Source of the DNA: an uncultured Bacteroidota bacterium
GTDB taxonomy: Bacteria > Bacteroidota > Bacteroidia > Chitinophagales > Chitinophagaceae
Assembly: GCA_903905065.1 (NCBI GenBank)
Contig: CAIVEW010000095.1
Coordinates: forward strand, 62,001 to 126,000
DNA length: 64,000 nucleotides
Direction of reading: 5' to 3'
The notes beneath the pieces were generated by a model. That model had not been told where the DNA came from, did not search any database, and was given only the letters and a program-made list of their open reading frames with translations. Of the stretch, positions 17,001-24,781 are shown piece after piece (position 1 is the stretch's first letter; every line of letters starts with the position of its first letter). Made by a program: the position numbers and the translations under genes.

Positions 17001-19351
17001 GTGCGGGAGCTGCAGGTTTTGATATTCAAGTGAGCAACTCCGAGACTGGCGTAAACTACCAGCTTTATATTAATACACTTCCCTACGGCGCTCCGTTGCC
17101 TGGCACTACAGGGTCTGTGGTTGATTTCGGCGTGTTGGCATTCCCCGGTTCTTATTATGTAGTTGCTACAAATGCTACCACAGGTTGTATAGCCCTGATG
17201 AACGACAGCGCAACGATAGTTGTTAACCCAACACCAGGGGCTATCACCGGAGATTCGATCATATGCTCCGGTGCATCAACTATGCTGGCAGATACCTCGG
17301 TTGGCGGAATATGGAGCAGCAATGATGTTACCATTGCTGCTATAGACGCTACAGGTAATATGACAGGTATTGCTGGTGGAGTTACTACAATTACCTATGC
17401 TTTCGCAACAGGTTGTAACACAACATTACAGGTGACCATAAACCAGGCGCCGAACGCATACACAGTTACCGGTGGCGGCAGCCTTTGCGCAGGCGGAGCA
17501 GGCTATGACGTTTCCCTTAGCGGTTCTGATGGAGGCGCCACTTACCAACTGTATATTAATACACTGCCATACAGCACACCAGTAACCGGCACAGGATTGC
17601 CAATCGATTTCGGCGTCTTCAATATACCGGGTGCTTATTATGTAGTTGCTACTAATGCATCGGGCTCCTGTAATTCACTGATGATAGACAGTGCTTATAT
17701 CATCTTGAACCCATCGCCCGGCCCAATCATAGGTCTCACGAGCGTGTGTGTAAATTCATCAACAATACTCACGGATACCGCATCGGGCGGCACATGGAGT
17801 AGCTTTGACGCTACTATTGCTTCCATTGACCCCGGTGGTATGATGACGGGCATAGGTGGCGGAACCACGATCATTACTTATACATTGCCAAGCACATGCT
17901 ATGTAACCGCTGCCGTGACCGTTAATTCTCTGCCTGTGGTAGCCGCAATAACCGGAACTACCGACGAATGCGTTGGCGGCATGAACATGCTGTCTGACGC
18001 AACAACAGGGGGCGTATGGAGTAGCTCGGATGTCACGATCGCATCGGTGGATGTAACCGGTAACGTAACCGGGATAAGTGCCGGAATAGTATCCATCGCT
18101 TATTCCGTGACCGATGTGAACGGATGCGTGGGCGCTGCCACCACACCAGATACAGTGAATGTAATTCCGGTTTTGGATGCAATAAGCGGCCAAACAAGCG
18201 TTTGCGTTGGTTCCATCGCAAGCCTGGTTGATGACTCAGCTGGTGGCATTTGGAATAGCGGAGACGTAACCATTGCGACAATTGATCCTTCCACAGGTAA
18301 AGTAACTGGAGTGTCTGCAGGAACGGTGAATATTACATATGCTATTACTGGTTTGGGCGGTTGCAACGCATCTGTAACAAGCGTTGAAACCGTTAACCCT
18401 ACGCCCGTTGTTGATCCTATCATTGGCCTCAACTCCGTATGTGCTGGTTTCACAATAGTGCTTACGGACGCTACCATCGGCGGCTCATGGAGCAGCAGCG
18501 ACACGACCATTGCCACTATTGATGCAACAGGTACAGTAACCGGCATTGCGTTAGGCGGCGCTGCTATGTACTACACAGTATCTAACAGCTTCGGTTGTGT
18601 GAGTGTTGCCTTCGACAATGTAACGGTAGGTAATGCAATAACAGGAGTATCTATAATCCCAGGTGGTAATGTGACGCTTTGCGGAGGTACACCAATAAAC
18701 CTGGTAGCATCAACAACGGACACTACCCTGACTTACCAATGGTCGATAGATGGCATGAACATAGCTGGTGCCACTAATGGCAGCTACATCTCAGATACTA
18801 CCGGTCTCTTTACCGTTACTATCAACAACGGTACTTGCAGTGAAACTATCACCGGTACAACTATTATATCTCCACCACACCCAATCGTTAGCTACAACAG
18901 CACCGGCAACTACTTGTATACAGGTTCTTATGCCAGCTACCAATGGTATAAGAATGGATCAGTAATAACCGGCGCTACAAGCAGCATACTCAGCAGCCCG
19001 ACGGCTGGTGTGTATAAAGTCGAGGTGTCTGACGCAAATAGTTGCCACGTTTACTCTGGCAACTATACCATACCCGGTGGTGGTGGTGGTGGTGGAACAG
19101 GTGTAAACAACACCACATCTGATCTGAGCATCCGTGTTTATCCAAACCCGGCAACATCAATGCTTAACATCGAAGCTCCTGTGACAGTAAATGTATCTGT
19201 TATGAGCCCCGATGGGAAAGTGGTGCTGGAGCAAAAACAAGCAACCAGCATCAATGTGTCAAGCCTGGCTGATGGCCTGTACATGATCATGATCTACGAC
19301 GAGAACAATGCTCTGTTGAGGGCAGAGAAGTTTGTGAAGGTGAATAATTAA
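11072..19351 (+). CDS. Giant repetitive secreted/surface protein with T9SS type A sorting domain (2759 aa)
   Basis: Signal peptide, 22 copies of a ~89-aa repeat, five Big_2-like modules, poly-Gly linker, C-terminal VYPNPATSMLNIE...FVKVNN. Confidence 0.92.
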   Translation: MSNVSLHRSMTIKNTKCRKAMTIILASLLFCFVGNAASAAVTVTPGSGGTNICHNSAADGTFPAYTTLGTITVAEGAAGDFSGFPATLVINAPAGWQFNTGSAPTIGTTGGDAIFTTTPAFSTTSLTIRIYTIGTASLNTVTISGLQIQPTTQSSAAGSLYASTATNIAGITTGIGGTNFGSLSETGPTVFTVAAASSGYCAGTPGVDVFLSGSQAGVTYGLYNGGTLTASSTGSGAAPFDLGVQTAGSYTVRATNGTGCTSNMLGTAAIALDPSPQLYNVAGGGNYCPGGTGVNVTLSFSDAGVNYTASNGVVTSTLGGSNAVLTFGPETSLGVYTVQAQNATTGCTATMNGSATVGLFPTPTQFTVTGATSYCASAAGVDIGLSNSAGSTTYQLYNGFATVGAPMSGSGSALDFGVHPAGSYSVLATLAPGGCTAPMLNTLVVTSNPLPNIYNVSGGGGYCSGGAGVNVVLSNSDIGINYTASDGVVSSTLPGASSALSFLETAAGTYTVQAQNATTLCTVNMTGSATVTVVPPPTQFTVTGATSYCAGGAGVDLGLSGSVSGTNYQLYNGLAAVGAAMPGTGGTIDFGMHTAGSYSVLATTVVGGCTAAMLNTLVVTTNPLPTVYNVGGGGGYCAGSTGVNITLSNSDLGINYQLYDGALPIGGTVAGTNVAPLVMGMETAGTYSVSARNPATGCTSSMNGTATAFTTPAPTVYALSGGGDYCIGGLGDDLVLNGSQIGASYQLYYGGLPQGAPMGGTGAPLDFGFQTAVGAYSVLATIGSCTTDMFGTANVSLSAPPTVFTLDGGGGYCEGGAGIPIVLNGSQVGIHYQVYSGATPVGAPVAGTGAPTLTLGFETLIGTYTVLATNPTTLCTSNMLGAATVTINPLPTAYTVGGGGNYCVGDPGVMITLSNSEVGINYQLYLGASPEAGPVNGTGALLDMGLETTAGTYTVFATNPATGCTQNMYGSASVTVNPLPLVFTISAGGSFCTGAAGVDLTLSGSQTGVRYQLYNGATATGSPINGTGGVINFGLQATAGTYSVLATSISTLCTNAMAGTATVIENPKPARFSVGGGGAYCAGGAGVDITLSNSEVGINYQLYHGDTAVGTPVAGTAIAPLDMGVETAAGVYTVFATNPVTGCTRKMKDSALIIINPLPTVYTISAGGSYCIGSPGVDLVLNGSDTGISYQLYFGAVASGSPIAGTGAALHFGFQTGVGSYSVLATNNITLCTNNMAGTANVTSNPVPLVFTISAGGSYCEGGAGVDLQLNGSEAGINYQLYYGAATVDAPVAGTGAPTLDLGFQTAEGSYTVLATNPATLCSSNMLGTATITINPLPAVYVVGGGGSFCAGDTGVHVSLSNSDLGINYQLFVGSAPIGGPIAGTGSMLDMGLETIPGVYTVSATNALTGCPQNMFGSATVVVNPLPAVFNVTGGGSYCLGGTGVDVGLDGSVAGISYQLYAAGSPVGTAMAGNGSPLDFGLQTITGAYSVIAEDTTTHCTISMNSTITVTTNPLPNVYSLSAGGGYCLDGSGIDLTLNGSDTGISYQLYYAGAALGSPMSGTGVPPIDFGFQTGAGSYYVIATNTVTGCVNNMLDTSVITILPLPNVYNVGGGGSYCFGDTGVHVTLSNSDTGVNYQLFLDGFPVGGLVAGTGIPPLDMVLETGAGDYTVFAINATTGCANNMSGDVTVSINPLPGVFNITGGGEACYGAPGVDVGLDGSAPGVSYQLYIGGVPTGSPVAGTGSALDFGLQINTGVYTVVGEDTTTHCTSDMNGIEFVIINPLPTVYNVTGSGGYCSGGTGVDVGLDNSSTGVNYQLYYGGSPIGPYIAGTGGPIDFGLQTGAGAYSVIATDTTTATLCTNNMAGSAIVTINPLPTGFNVTGGGGYCIGGAGLDVALDGSETGVLYTLFKDGFPIGTPLNGTGFALDFGIQAAAGSYYVMAGNLTTGCFNAMNDTVTIVINPLPIAYDVTGGGTMCAGAAGFDIQVSNSETGVNYQLYINTLPYGAPLPGTTGSVVDFGVLAFPGSYYVVATNATTGCIALMNDSATIVVNPTPGAITGDSIICSGASTMLADTSVGGIWSSNDVTIAAIDATGNMTGIAGGVTTITYAFATGCNTTLQVTINQAPNAYTVTGGGSLCAGGAGYDVSLSGSDGGATYQLYINTLPYSTPVTGTGLPIDFGVFNIPGAYYVVATNASGSCNSLMIDSAYIILNPSPGPIIGLTSVCVNSSTILTDTASGGTWSSFDATIASIDPGGMMTGIGGGTTIITYTLPSTCYVTAAVTVNSLPVVAAITGTTDECVGGMNMLSDATTGGVWSSSDVTIASVDVTGNVTGISAGIVSIAYSVTDVNGCVGAATTPDTVNVIPVLDAISGQTSVCVGSIASLVDDSAGGIWNSGDVTIATIDPSTGKVTGVSAGTVNITYAITGLGGCNASVTSVETVNPTPVVDPIIGLNSVCAGFTIVLTDATIGGSWSSSDTTIATIDATGTVTGIALGGAAMYYTVSNSFGCVSVAFDNVTVGNAITGVSIIPGGNVTLCGGTPINLVASTTDTTLTYQWSIDGMNIAGATNGSYISDTTGLFTVTINNGTCSETITGTTIISPPHPIVSYNSTGNYLYTGSYASYQWYKNGSVITGATSSILSSPTAGVYKVEVSDANSCHVYSGNYTIPGGGGGGGTGVNNTTSDLSIRVYPNPATSMLNIEAPVTVNVSVMSPDGKVVLEQKQATSINVSSLADGLYMIMIYDENNALLRAEKFVKVNN
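11642..17242 (+). repeat. 21 tandem ~267-bp repeats coding for ~89-aa modules (a 22nd at 17459-17725)
   Basis: Consensus (F/Y)xVxGGGxYCxGGxGVDVxLSxSxxGIxYQLYxGxxxxGxPxxGTGxxLDFGxxTAxGxYxVxATNxxTxCTxNMxGxAxVxxNPLP. Confidence 0.93.
17243..18640 (+). repeat. Five Big_2-like modules, with repeat unit 22 between the first and second
   Basis: I(T/I)GxxSVCVGxxxxLxDxxxGGxWSSxDxTIAxIDxxGxVTGIxxGxxxIxYxV. Confidence 0.8.
19076..19093 (+). repeat. (GGT)6 microsatellite encoding a poly-Gly linker before the sorting domain
   Basis: Six perfect GGT units. Confidence 0.85.
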
Positions 19352-19369
19352 TAAATGGTTTTAGAGAAA

Positions 19370-19399
19370 AAGCCGCCTTGGAAACAAGGCGGCTTTTTT
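19370..19399 (+). terminator. Intrinsic terminator of the giant surface-protein gene
   Basis: AAGCCGCCTTG-gaaa-CAAGGCGGCTT followed by T tract. Confidence 0.9.
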
Positions 19400-19574
19400 A
19401 TTGCCTGGAACACAACTGAAGTAAAGAGTCGGTAGAATAGTGCGTGTTCAACGCCGGAGAAGATACGCTCCAAAACATTAAAGGCGTACCAGGCATTAAA
19501 CCATTGGTACGCCATCATTATGTACTAAGTCGAGGGTATGTTTTCCAGGGAAGCCCCTTTAGGGGTTCGGGTTA

Positions 19575-20441
19575 TTATATATGCCCGATTAGTTTTTTCA
19601 GATAGGCGCCGTAACCACTCTTCATGTACATGGTGGCCAATTTCTCCATTTGCTCATCACCTATCCAGCCATTGCGGTAAGCGATCTCCTCAATGCAGCC
19701 TATTTTAAGGCCCTGTCTTTTTTCTATGACTTCAATGAACTCACCGGCTTCGATCAGGGAATCGAATGTGCCGGTATCCAGCCATGCGGTCCCCCGGTCC
19801 AGCACACCTACTTCGAGCTTTCCTTTTTCGAGATAGACCCTGTTTACGTCGGTTATTTCCAGTTCACCGCGATGCGAAGGCTTGATGGCTTTCGAGATCG
19901 CCACTACATCGTTATCATAAAAATACAGCCCGGGTACTGCATAATTTGACTTAGGCTTTTCCGGTTTTTCCTCGATGCTCAGCACCCGGTTACTTTTATC
20001 AAACTCCACTACTCCGTATCTTTCCGGATCCTGCACCTGGTAAGCGAATACTACCGCACCATCTGGATTTGCTTTTTTCTTCAGCAGCGTGCCCATTCCG
20101 GAACCATAAAATATATTATCGCCAAGCACCAGCGCAGCCGGGTCTTTGCCAATAAAGTCTGCCCCCAGGATAAATGCCTGCGCCAGGCCCTCTGGTTTCG
20201 GCTGTACAATATATTCGAAACGGCAGCCAATAGATGAACCATCGCCCAGCAGCTTTTTAAATGCCGGCTGGTCTTCAGGAGTGGTGATTATGAGTATCTC
20301 ATTGATACCCGCAAGCATCAATGTCGACAATGGATAATACACCATCGGCTTATCGTATACCGGCATAAGCTGCTTGCTTACTGCAATGGTCAACGGGTAC
20401 AAACGAGTGCCGGAGCCGCCGGCTAAAATTATCCCTTTCAT
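19575..20441 (-). CDS. rfbA: Glucose-1-phosphate thymidylyltransferase
   Basis: [46 protein letters not shown]. Confidence 0.97.
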   Translation of the reverse strand: MKGIILAGGSGTRLYPLTIAVSKQLMPVYDKPMVYYPLSTLMLAGINEILIITTPEDQPAFKKLLGDGSSIGCRFEYIVQPKPEGLAQAFILGADFIGKDPAALVLGDNIFYGSGMGTLLKKKANPDGAVVFAYQVQDPERYGVVEFDKSNRVLSIEEKPEKPKSNYAVPGLYFYDNDVVAISKAIKPSHRGELEITDVNRVYLEKGKLEVGVLDRGTAWLDTGTFDSLIEAGEFIEVIEKRQGLKIGCIEEIAYRNGWIGDEQMEKLATMYMKSGYGAYLKKLIGHI

Positions 20442-20447
20442 TATAAA

Positions 20448-20483
20448 GTCGTAAGTCGTAAGTCGTAAGTCGTAAGTCTGCGA
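20448..20483 (+). repeat. GTAAGTC heptad array, left arm of the four-helix-bundle cassette
   Basis: GTC(GTAAGTC)4TGCGA; 20461-20483 is an exact inverted copy of 20903-20925. Confidence 0.9.
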
Positions 20484-20497
20484 ATAAATGTGGGCTA

Positions 20498-20850
20498 TTA
20501 TTTCTTTGCAATTGATTTTATCAGTCCCCTAATTATTCTCGATATTTCGTCTAACTGCTCTACGAGTTTCTGTTTTTTATCGTTAGTAATATAATTTACA
20601 CGTTCTGCCAGGTACAACATCGATTTGGTTTCACTCGCGGAACCTAACGCAATGTACAAAAAACGTGAAAAGTCAGCATCAGAACTTCTGTCAAAACCTT
20701 CAGCAATATTATTGGAGATTGAAACTACCGCATTACAAATCTGATCCCTAAAGCCAAAATTTCTATGTTCACCAAATTCGGTCAAATCTCATAAGCCAAG
20801 TCCTGGGCCTTTTGCCATGCAATAATATCTTCAAACTTTTGGATAACCAT
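20498..20850 (-). pseudogene. Four-helix bundle protein (S23/IVP, Avd-like), frameshifted
   Basis: MVIQKFEDIIAWQKAQDLAYEI (from ATG 20848-20850) then frame change near 20785-20791 into (L)TEFGEHRNFGFRDQICNAVVSISNNIAEGFDRSSDADFSRFLYIALGSASE. Confidence 0.8.
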
Positions 20851-20902
20851 AAAAGAGCGTTTCGTATGTTAGCAAATGGCCTTCACTCTCTTGTCTATAG
20901 TT

Positions 20903-20925
20903 TCGCAGACTTACGACTTACGACT
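20903..20925 (-). repeat. Right arm of the four-helix-bundle cassette inverted repeat
   Basis: TCGCAGACTTACGACTTACGACT, exact reverse complement of 20461-20483. Confidence 0.9.
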
Positions 20926-21970
20926 AATACTGATTCTCGTAATATTTTTGATAGTTGCCCGAAGTAACATGATTCAGCCACTCTTCATTAGCAAGATACC
21001 AGTCTATGGTTTTGCTTAGGCCCTCCTCAAAAGTTACAGAGGGATACCAGCCAAGTTCCTTATTGATCTTGTTAGCATCTATAGCATAACGGCGGTCGTG
21101 GCCGGGGCGGTCTTTGATGTAGGTGATGAGTTTTTCTGACTCACCGGGAGAGCGCCCCAGTTTCTCATCCATTTCCTTACAAAGCAGTTTTACAAGTTCT
21201 ATGTTCTGCCATTCGTTAAAGCCACCAATGTTGTACGTTTCGCCATTCCTGCCGCCATGAAATACCATATCGATGGCACGGGCATGATCTACGACATAGA
21301 GCCAGTCACGGGTGTATTTGCCATCGCCGTAAACAGGCAGTGGCTTATTGTTGCAGATATTGTTGATGAACAGCGGTATTAGCTTCTCTGGAAAATGATT
21401 TGGGCCATAATTATTAGAACAGTTTGTGATCACAAAAGGCAGATCATAGGTATTGCCATATGCACGAACCAGATGATCAGACGCAGCCTTGGATGCGGAA
21501 TATGGAGATTGCGGATCGTAGGGGGTTGTTTCCAGGAAAAAACCTTCGGCGCCTAATGACCCGTAAACTTCATCAGTCGAAACATGATAGAAACGTTTAC
21601 CGGCCAGATTGCCTTTCCACGCTGCACGGGCCGCATTGAGCAGGTTGGCGGTACCCATAACATTGGTCTTAATAAATGCATTTGGGTCAGTTATCGATCT
21701 ATCCACGTGGCTTTCTGCTGCGAGGTGTATAACGCCGTCAAAGCCATACTTTTTAAAAAGGCTTTCGATACGGTCGGCCTCAGTGATATCTGCTTTTTCG
21801 AAAGTATAGTTAGGGGAATTTTCAATGTCCTTAAGGTTTTCCAGGTTGCCTGCGTAGGTAAGGGCATCCAGGTTTACGATCTTATAATCCGGGTATTTAG
21901 TAACAAACAACCGTACTACATGAGAGCCAATAAATCCAGCTCCGCCTGTAATGAGCAACGTTTTTTTCAT
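20924..21970 (-). CDS. rfbB: dTDP-glucose 4,6-dehydratase
   Basis: ITGGAGFIGSHVVRLF, HLAAESHVDRSI, STDEVYGSL, YSASKAASDHLVRAY. Confidence 0.97.
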   Translation of the reverse strand: MKKTLLITGGAGFIGSHVVRLFVTKYPDYKIVNLDALTYAGNLENLKDIENSPNYTFEKADITEADRIESLFKKYGFDGVIHLAAESHVDRSITDPNAFIKTNVMGTANLLNAARAAWKGNLAGKRFYHVSTDEVYGSLGAEGFFLETTPYDPQSPYSASKAASDHLVRAYGNTYDLPFVITNCSNNYGPNHFPEKLIPLFINNICNNKPLPVYGDGKYTRDWLYVVDHARAIDMVFHGGRNGETYNIGGFNEWQNIELVKLLCKEMDEKLGRSPGESEKLITYIKDRPGHDRRYAIDANKINKELGWYPSVTFEEGLSKTIDWYLANEEWLNHVTSGNYQKYYENQY

Positions 21971-22027
21971 GCAGCGAAAATAGTTTATTATTTTAATAGA
22001 GTAAGTGAAGGTGCCAAATTTCGCTTT

Positions 22028-23065
22028 TTACTTTTGATATTTATTTTTATAAATGCTGTCTAAAATAATTTTCGCAACCTGCGGGCGGTAATGGTAGCTT
22101 TCGTAATAATTATAAACGTTGTTAGTAATGAAATTTACTCCGGAAAAGTCGAAGACATGCTCTTTGCCAAAAATGGCATACAGAATATCTAGATCCTTTT
22201 TATTTATTTTCACCTGATTATACAGTGGACTGATGACGATCTGGTATGATGTACTATCTTCTGTAAGTTCCCTTTTTATTCCGTTCAGAATATTCAGTTG
22301 TTTGGGGCCTATGACCGGATCAAAATAATGCTCTACTGTTGTATCCCTTGCAGGAAAAAGGTTGGCTCTTGCGCTATAAAAAGAGTCCCTGTTGCTGGCT
22401 ATTTGCTGTTCAAAACCCACATATTTCACTTCATTGATAGCGAGATCATACTGACGGGTGTCACGGGCAATACAAAGCGTATTGCTGTTCAGGGGGACTT
22501 CATAAGCCGGATTGAGGGCGTGTCGGAGCAGGTAGCTGATATAGTCTTTAAAAAACTGGGGGTCGGCATATGCCTTGAAAAAAGTCGCCTGGAATGTCCA
22601 TTTGCTCTCGCCCGATACCGCAGGGTCCATGATATAAATGTGCCCGGGGTTATTTTCTACTTTTGATAAAATATCGTCGTCCAAAATGAAAAGCGCATTT
22701 TTAATACGCATGCCATGTTTCCTGATGAACGTTACATTTTTCCCGATTGCATAGAGGCTTTCACAGGACCCATCAAAATGGAAGCACTTGTCGGAATTAA
22801 TATATTTTCTCCAGTCGCTTATCCAGAAATTGCAGGACCTTGAATTACCAAATATGTAGGAGTCGTACTGGTATTTTTTATAGTTGTCTAAAAATATGTG
22901 GGTGGTTGCGACGTCTTTATCAAGGTAAATAAAATAAGGCTTTCCTGACTTTGAATAAACATCATAATGATACAGTACCTTAAAGGGGTCGTTTATAAAA
23001 TAAACGGCCACAAACGTGATCGGCAAGAGTAAAATGACACCTAATTTCAGCAAAAAAACTTTCAT
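22028..23065 (-). CDS. Hypothetical membrane-anchored protein, likely MBOAT partner
   Basis: N-terminal TM, IFGNSRSCNFW motif; 2-bp gap to MBOAT gene. Confidence 0.6.
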   Translation of the reverse strand: MKVFLLKLGVILLLPITFVAVYFINDPFKVLYHYDVYSKSGKPYFIYLDKDVATTHIFLDNYKKYQYDSYIFGNSRSCNFWISDWRKYINSDKCFHFDGSCESLYAIGKNVTFIRKHGMRIKNALFILDDDILSKVENNPGHIYIMDPAVSGESKWTFQATFFKAYADPQFFKDYISYLLRHALNPAYEVPLNSNTLCIARDTRQYDLAINEVKYVGFEQQIASNRDSFYSARANLFPARDTTVEHYFDPVIGPKQLNILNGIKRELTEDSTSYQIVISPLYNQVKINKKDLDILYAIFGKEHVFDFSGVNFITNNVYNYYESYHYRPQVAKIILDSIYKNKYQK

Positions 23066-23067
23066 AC

Positions 23068-24531
23068 CTAAAATTGAAAATAAATAAACTGGTGCTTTTC
23101 AAAAACGCCGTAAAAGTAAATACACAATAGGCCGGCGAAATACAATGACCATCGAACATAATACGGCTTGTCGCTAAACGTTTTTTCCAGTTTGTATTTT
23201 GCCTGGACAATATGTGCAACCTCCAAAAAAATGATCACCGCAAAACAATTAATAATACCATAAGTGGGTGGCAGATTTAAAGAGGCTGCACTTTTAGCAG
23301 ATATGGCTTTTGCCATCTCCCGTGGAACTGTCCCGAGCTTTTTAATAATAAAAAAAGCGGTTTTCAGGCTAGCTGCCCGGAAAAATATCCAAGCGAACGC
23401 AACTAAAACGAAGGTGGTCGTTACATCAATAAAATTGTTTAGCCAGTGGATATTCGTAACACCACTCTTCTCCGCAATTTTTTTTCGTGCATTTCTGATA
23501 GCAAGCGCAAAAACAAGGTAAAACCCATGCAACGCACCCCAGGCTATAAACGTCCAGTTTGCACCGTGCCAGAAACCGCTTACCAGGAAAACAAAAAACA
23601 GGTTGAAATATAGCCTGGGAACCGATACGCGGTTACCGCCAAGAGAAATATAAAGATAATCTTTGAACCAGGTGGAAAGCGAGATATGCCATCGTTTCCA
23701 AAACTCGGAAACGCTGCGTGAGTGATAGGGCATATTGAAATTGGTCATCAACTTAAAACCCATGACCCTCGCCGCACCTATAGCGATGTCGGAATAACCG
23801 GAGAAATCGCAGAAGATCTGGAAAGTGAAAAAGATAACCGCCAATGCTATACCTATACCTGAATTGCTGCCGGGGTGATCAAAGATAGGGTCAACCACTT
23901 TGGCAAGACGGTCGGCGATCACCACTTTTTTCAGCATGCCCCACATCATGAGGCGCAACCCACCCACTGCGTTATCGTAGTCAAAATGATGCCGTGCATG
24001 AAACTGGTGCAGCAGGTTCTGCGGGCGCTCAATAGGACCGGCTACAAGCTGGGGATAGAACATTACATATAGCGCATAGATACCAAAGTGCCTTTCTGCC
24101 TTTTGGTTTCCGCGGTATACTTCTATCGTATAGCTCATAGCCTGGAATGTGTGGAAGGACAGGCCAATTGGCAGAAGTATTTTCAATAGCGGAATACTGC
24201 TGCCGGCGTTTGTAAGGTGCAATAAATGATTGATGTTGCCGGCGAAAAAATTAAAATATTTAAAAACAGACAGTACCCCCACATTGGCAACAATAGAAAG
24301 TATCAGAAACATTTTGCGCCTTTGTCCCGTGGCATTTTCGATCATTATGCCAGCTATATAGTCAATAATGATCGTTGCAAAAAGTATGACTATGTATATG
24401 GGCACGAATGCCATATAAAAAACGCAGCTTGCTACGAGTAAGTGAAACCACCGCAGCTTATGTGGCAGCAGAAAATAAATAACGGTGACTATAGGGAAGA
24501 ATAGTAAAAATTGAAAGGAATTAAAAAGCAT
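23068..24531 (-). CDS. MBOAT family O-acyltransferase (AlgI-like)
   Basis: Multi-TM; SVSEFWKRWHISLSTWFKDYLYISLGGNR and LVSGFWHGANWTFIAWGALHG. Confidence 0.93.
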   Translation of the reverse strand: MLFNSFQFLLFFPIVTVIYFLLPHKLRWFHLLVASCVFYMAFVPIYIVILFATIIIDYIAGIMIENATGQRRKMFLILSIVANVGVLSVFKYFNFFAGNINHLLHLTNAGSSIPLLKILLPIGLSFHTFQAMSYTIEVYRGNQKAERHFGIYALYVMFYPQLVAGPIERPQNLLHQFHARHHFDYDNAVGGLRLMMWGMLKKVVIADRLAKVVDPIFDHPGSNSGIGIALAVIFFTFQIFCDFSGYSDIAIGAARVMGFKLMTNFNMPYHSRSVSEFWKRWHISLSTWFKDYLYISLGGNRVSVPRLYFNLFFVFLVSGFWHGANWTFIAWGALHGFYLVFALAIRNARKKIAEKSGVTNIHWLNNFIDVTTTFVLVAFAWIFFRAASLKTAFFIIKKLGTVPREMAKAISAKSAASLNLPPTYGIINCFAVIIFLEVAHIVQAKYKLEKTFSDKPYYVRWSLYFAGLLCIYFYGVFEKHQFIYFQF

Positions 24532-24781
24532 ACAATAAAATTCTCCCTAAATAAGTGTAATAATTGTTCTACGCAGCAATCTGCAATTATCGGAAAGCCG
24601 CTAACGTTCAAAATGCACTTCATAAAACCTTGCGGAGTCTAAATGCTCACCAGGATGCAGAAAATACAAATTGGCATGATCTCAGCGCTTAGTGACCGCC
24701 TTGCTTTTCTTGAAAATAATCCAAAAACAGCAGCAGCACTACTAACCAAAGATACAAAACTTCAAACCTCAACTAAACACC

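Noticed and set aside
11642-17725. Could be mistaken for a CRISPR or satellite array
   Set aside because: Period ~267 bp, in-frame and protein-coding with conserved amino acids; no spacer-repeat pattern.
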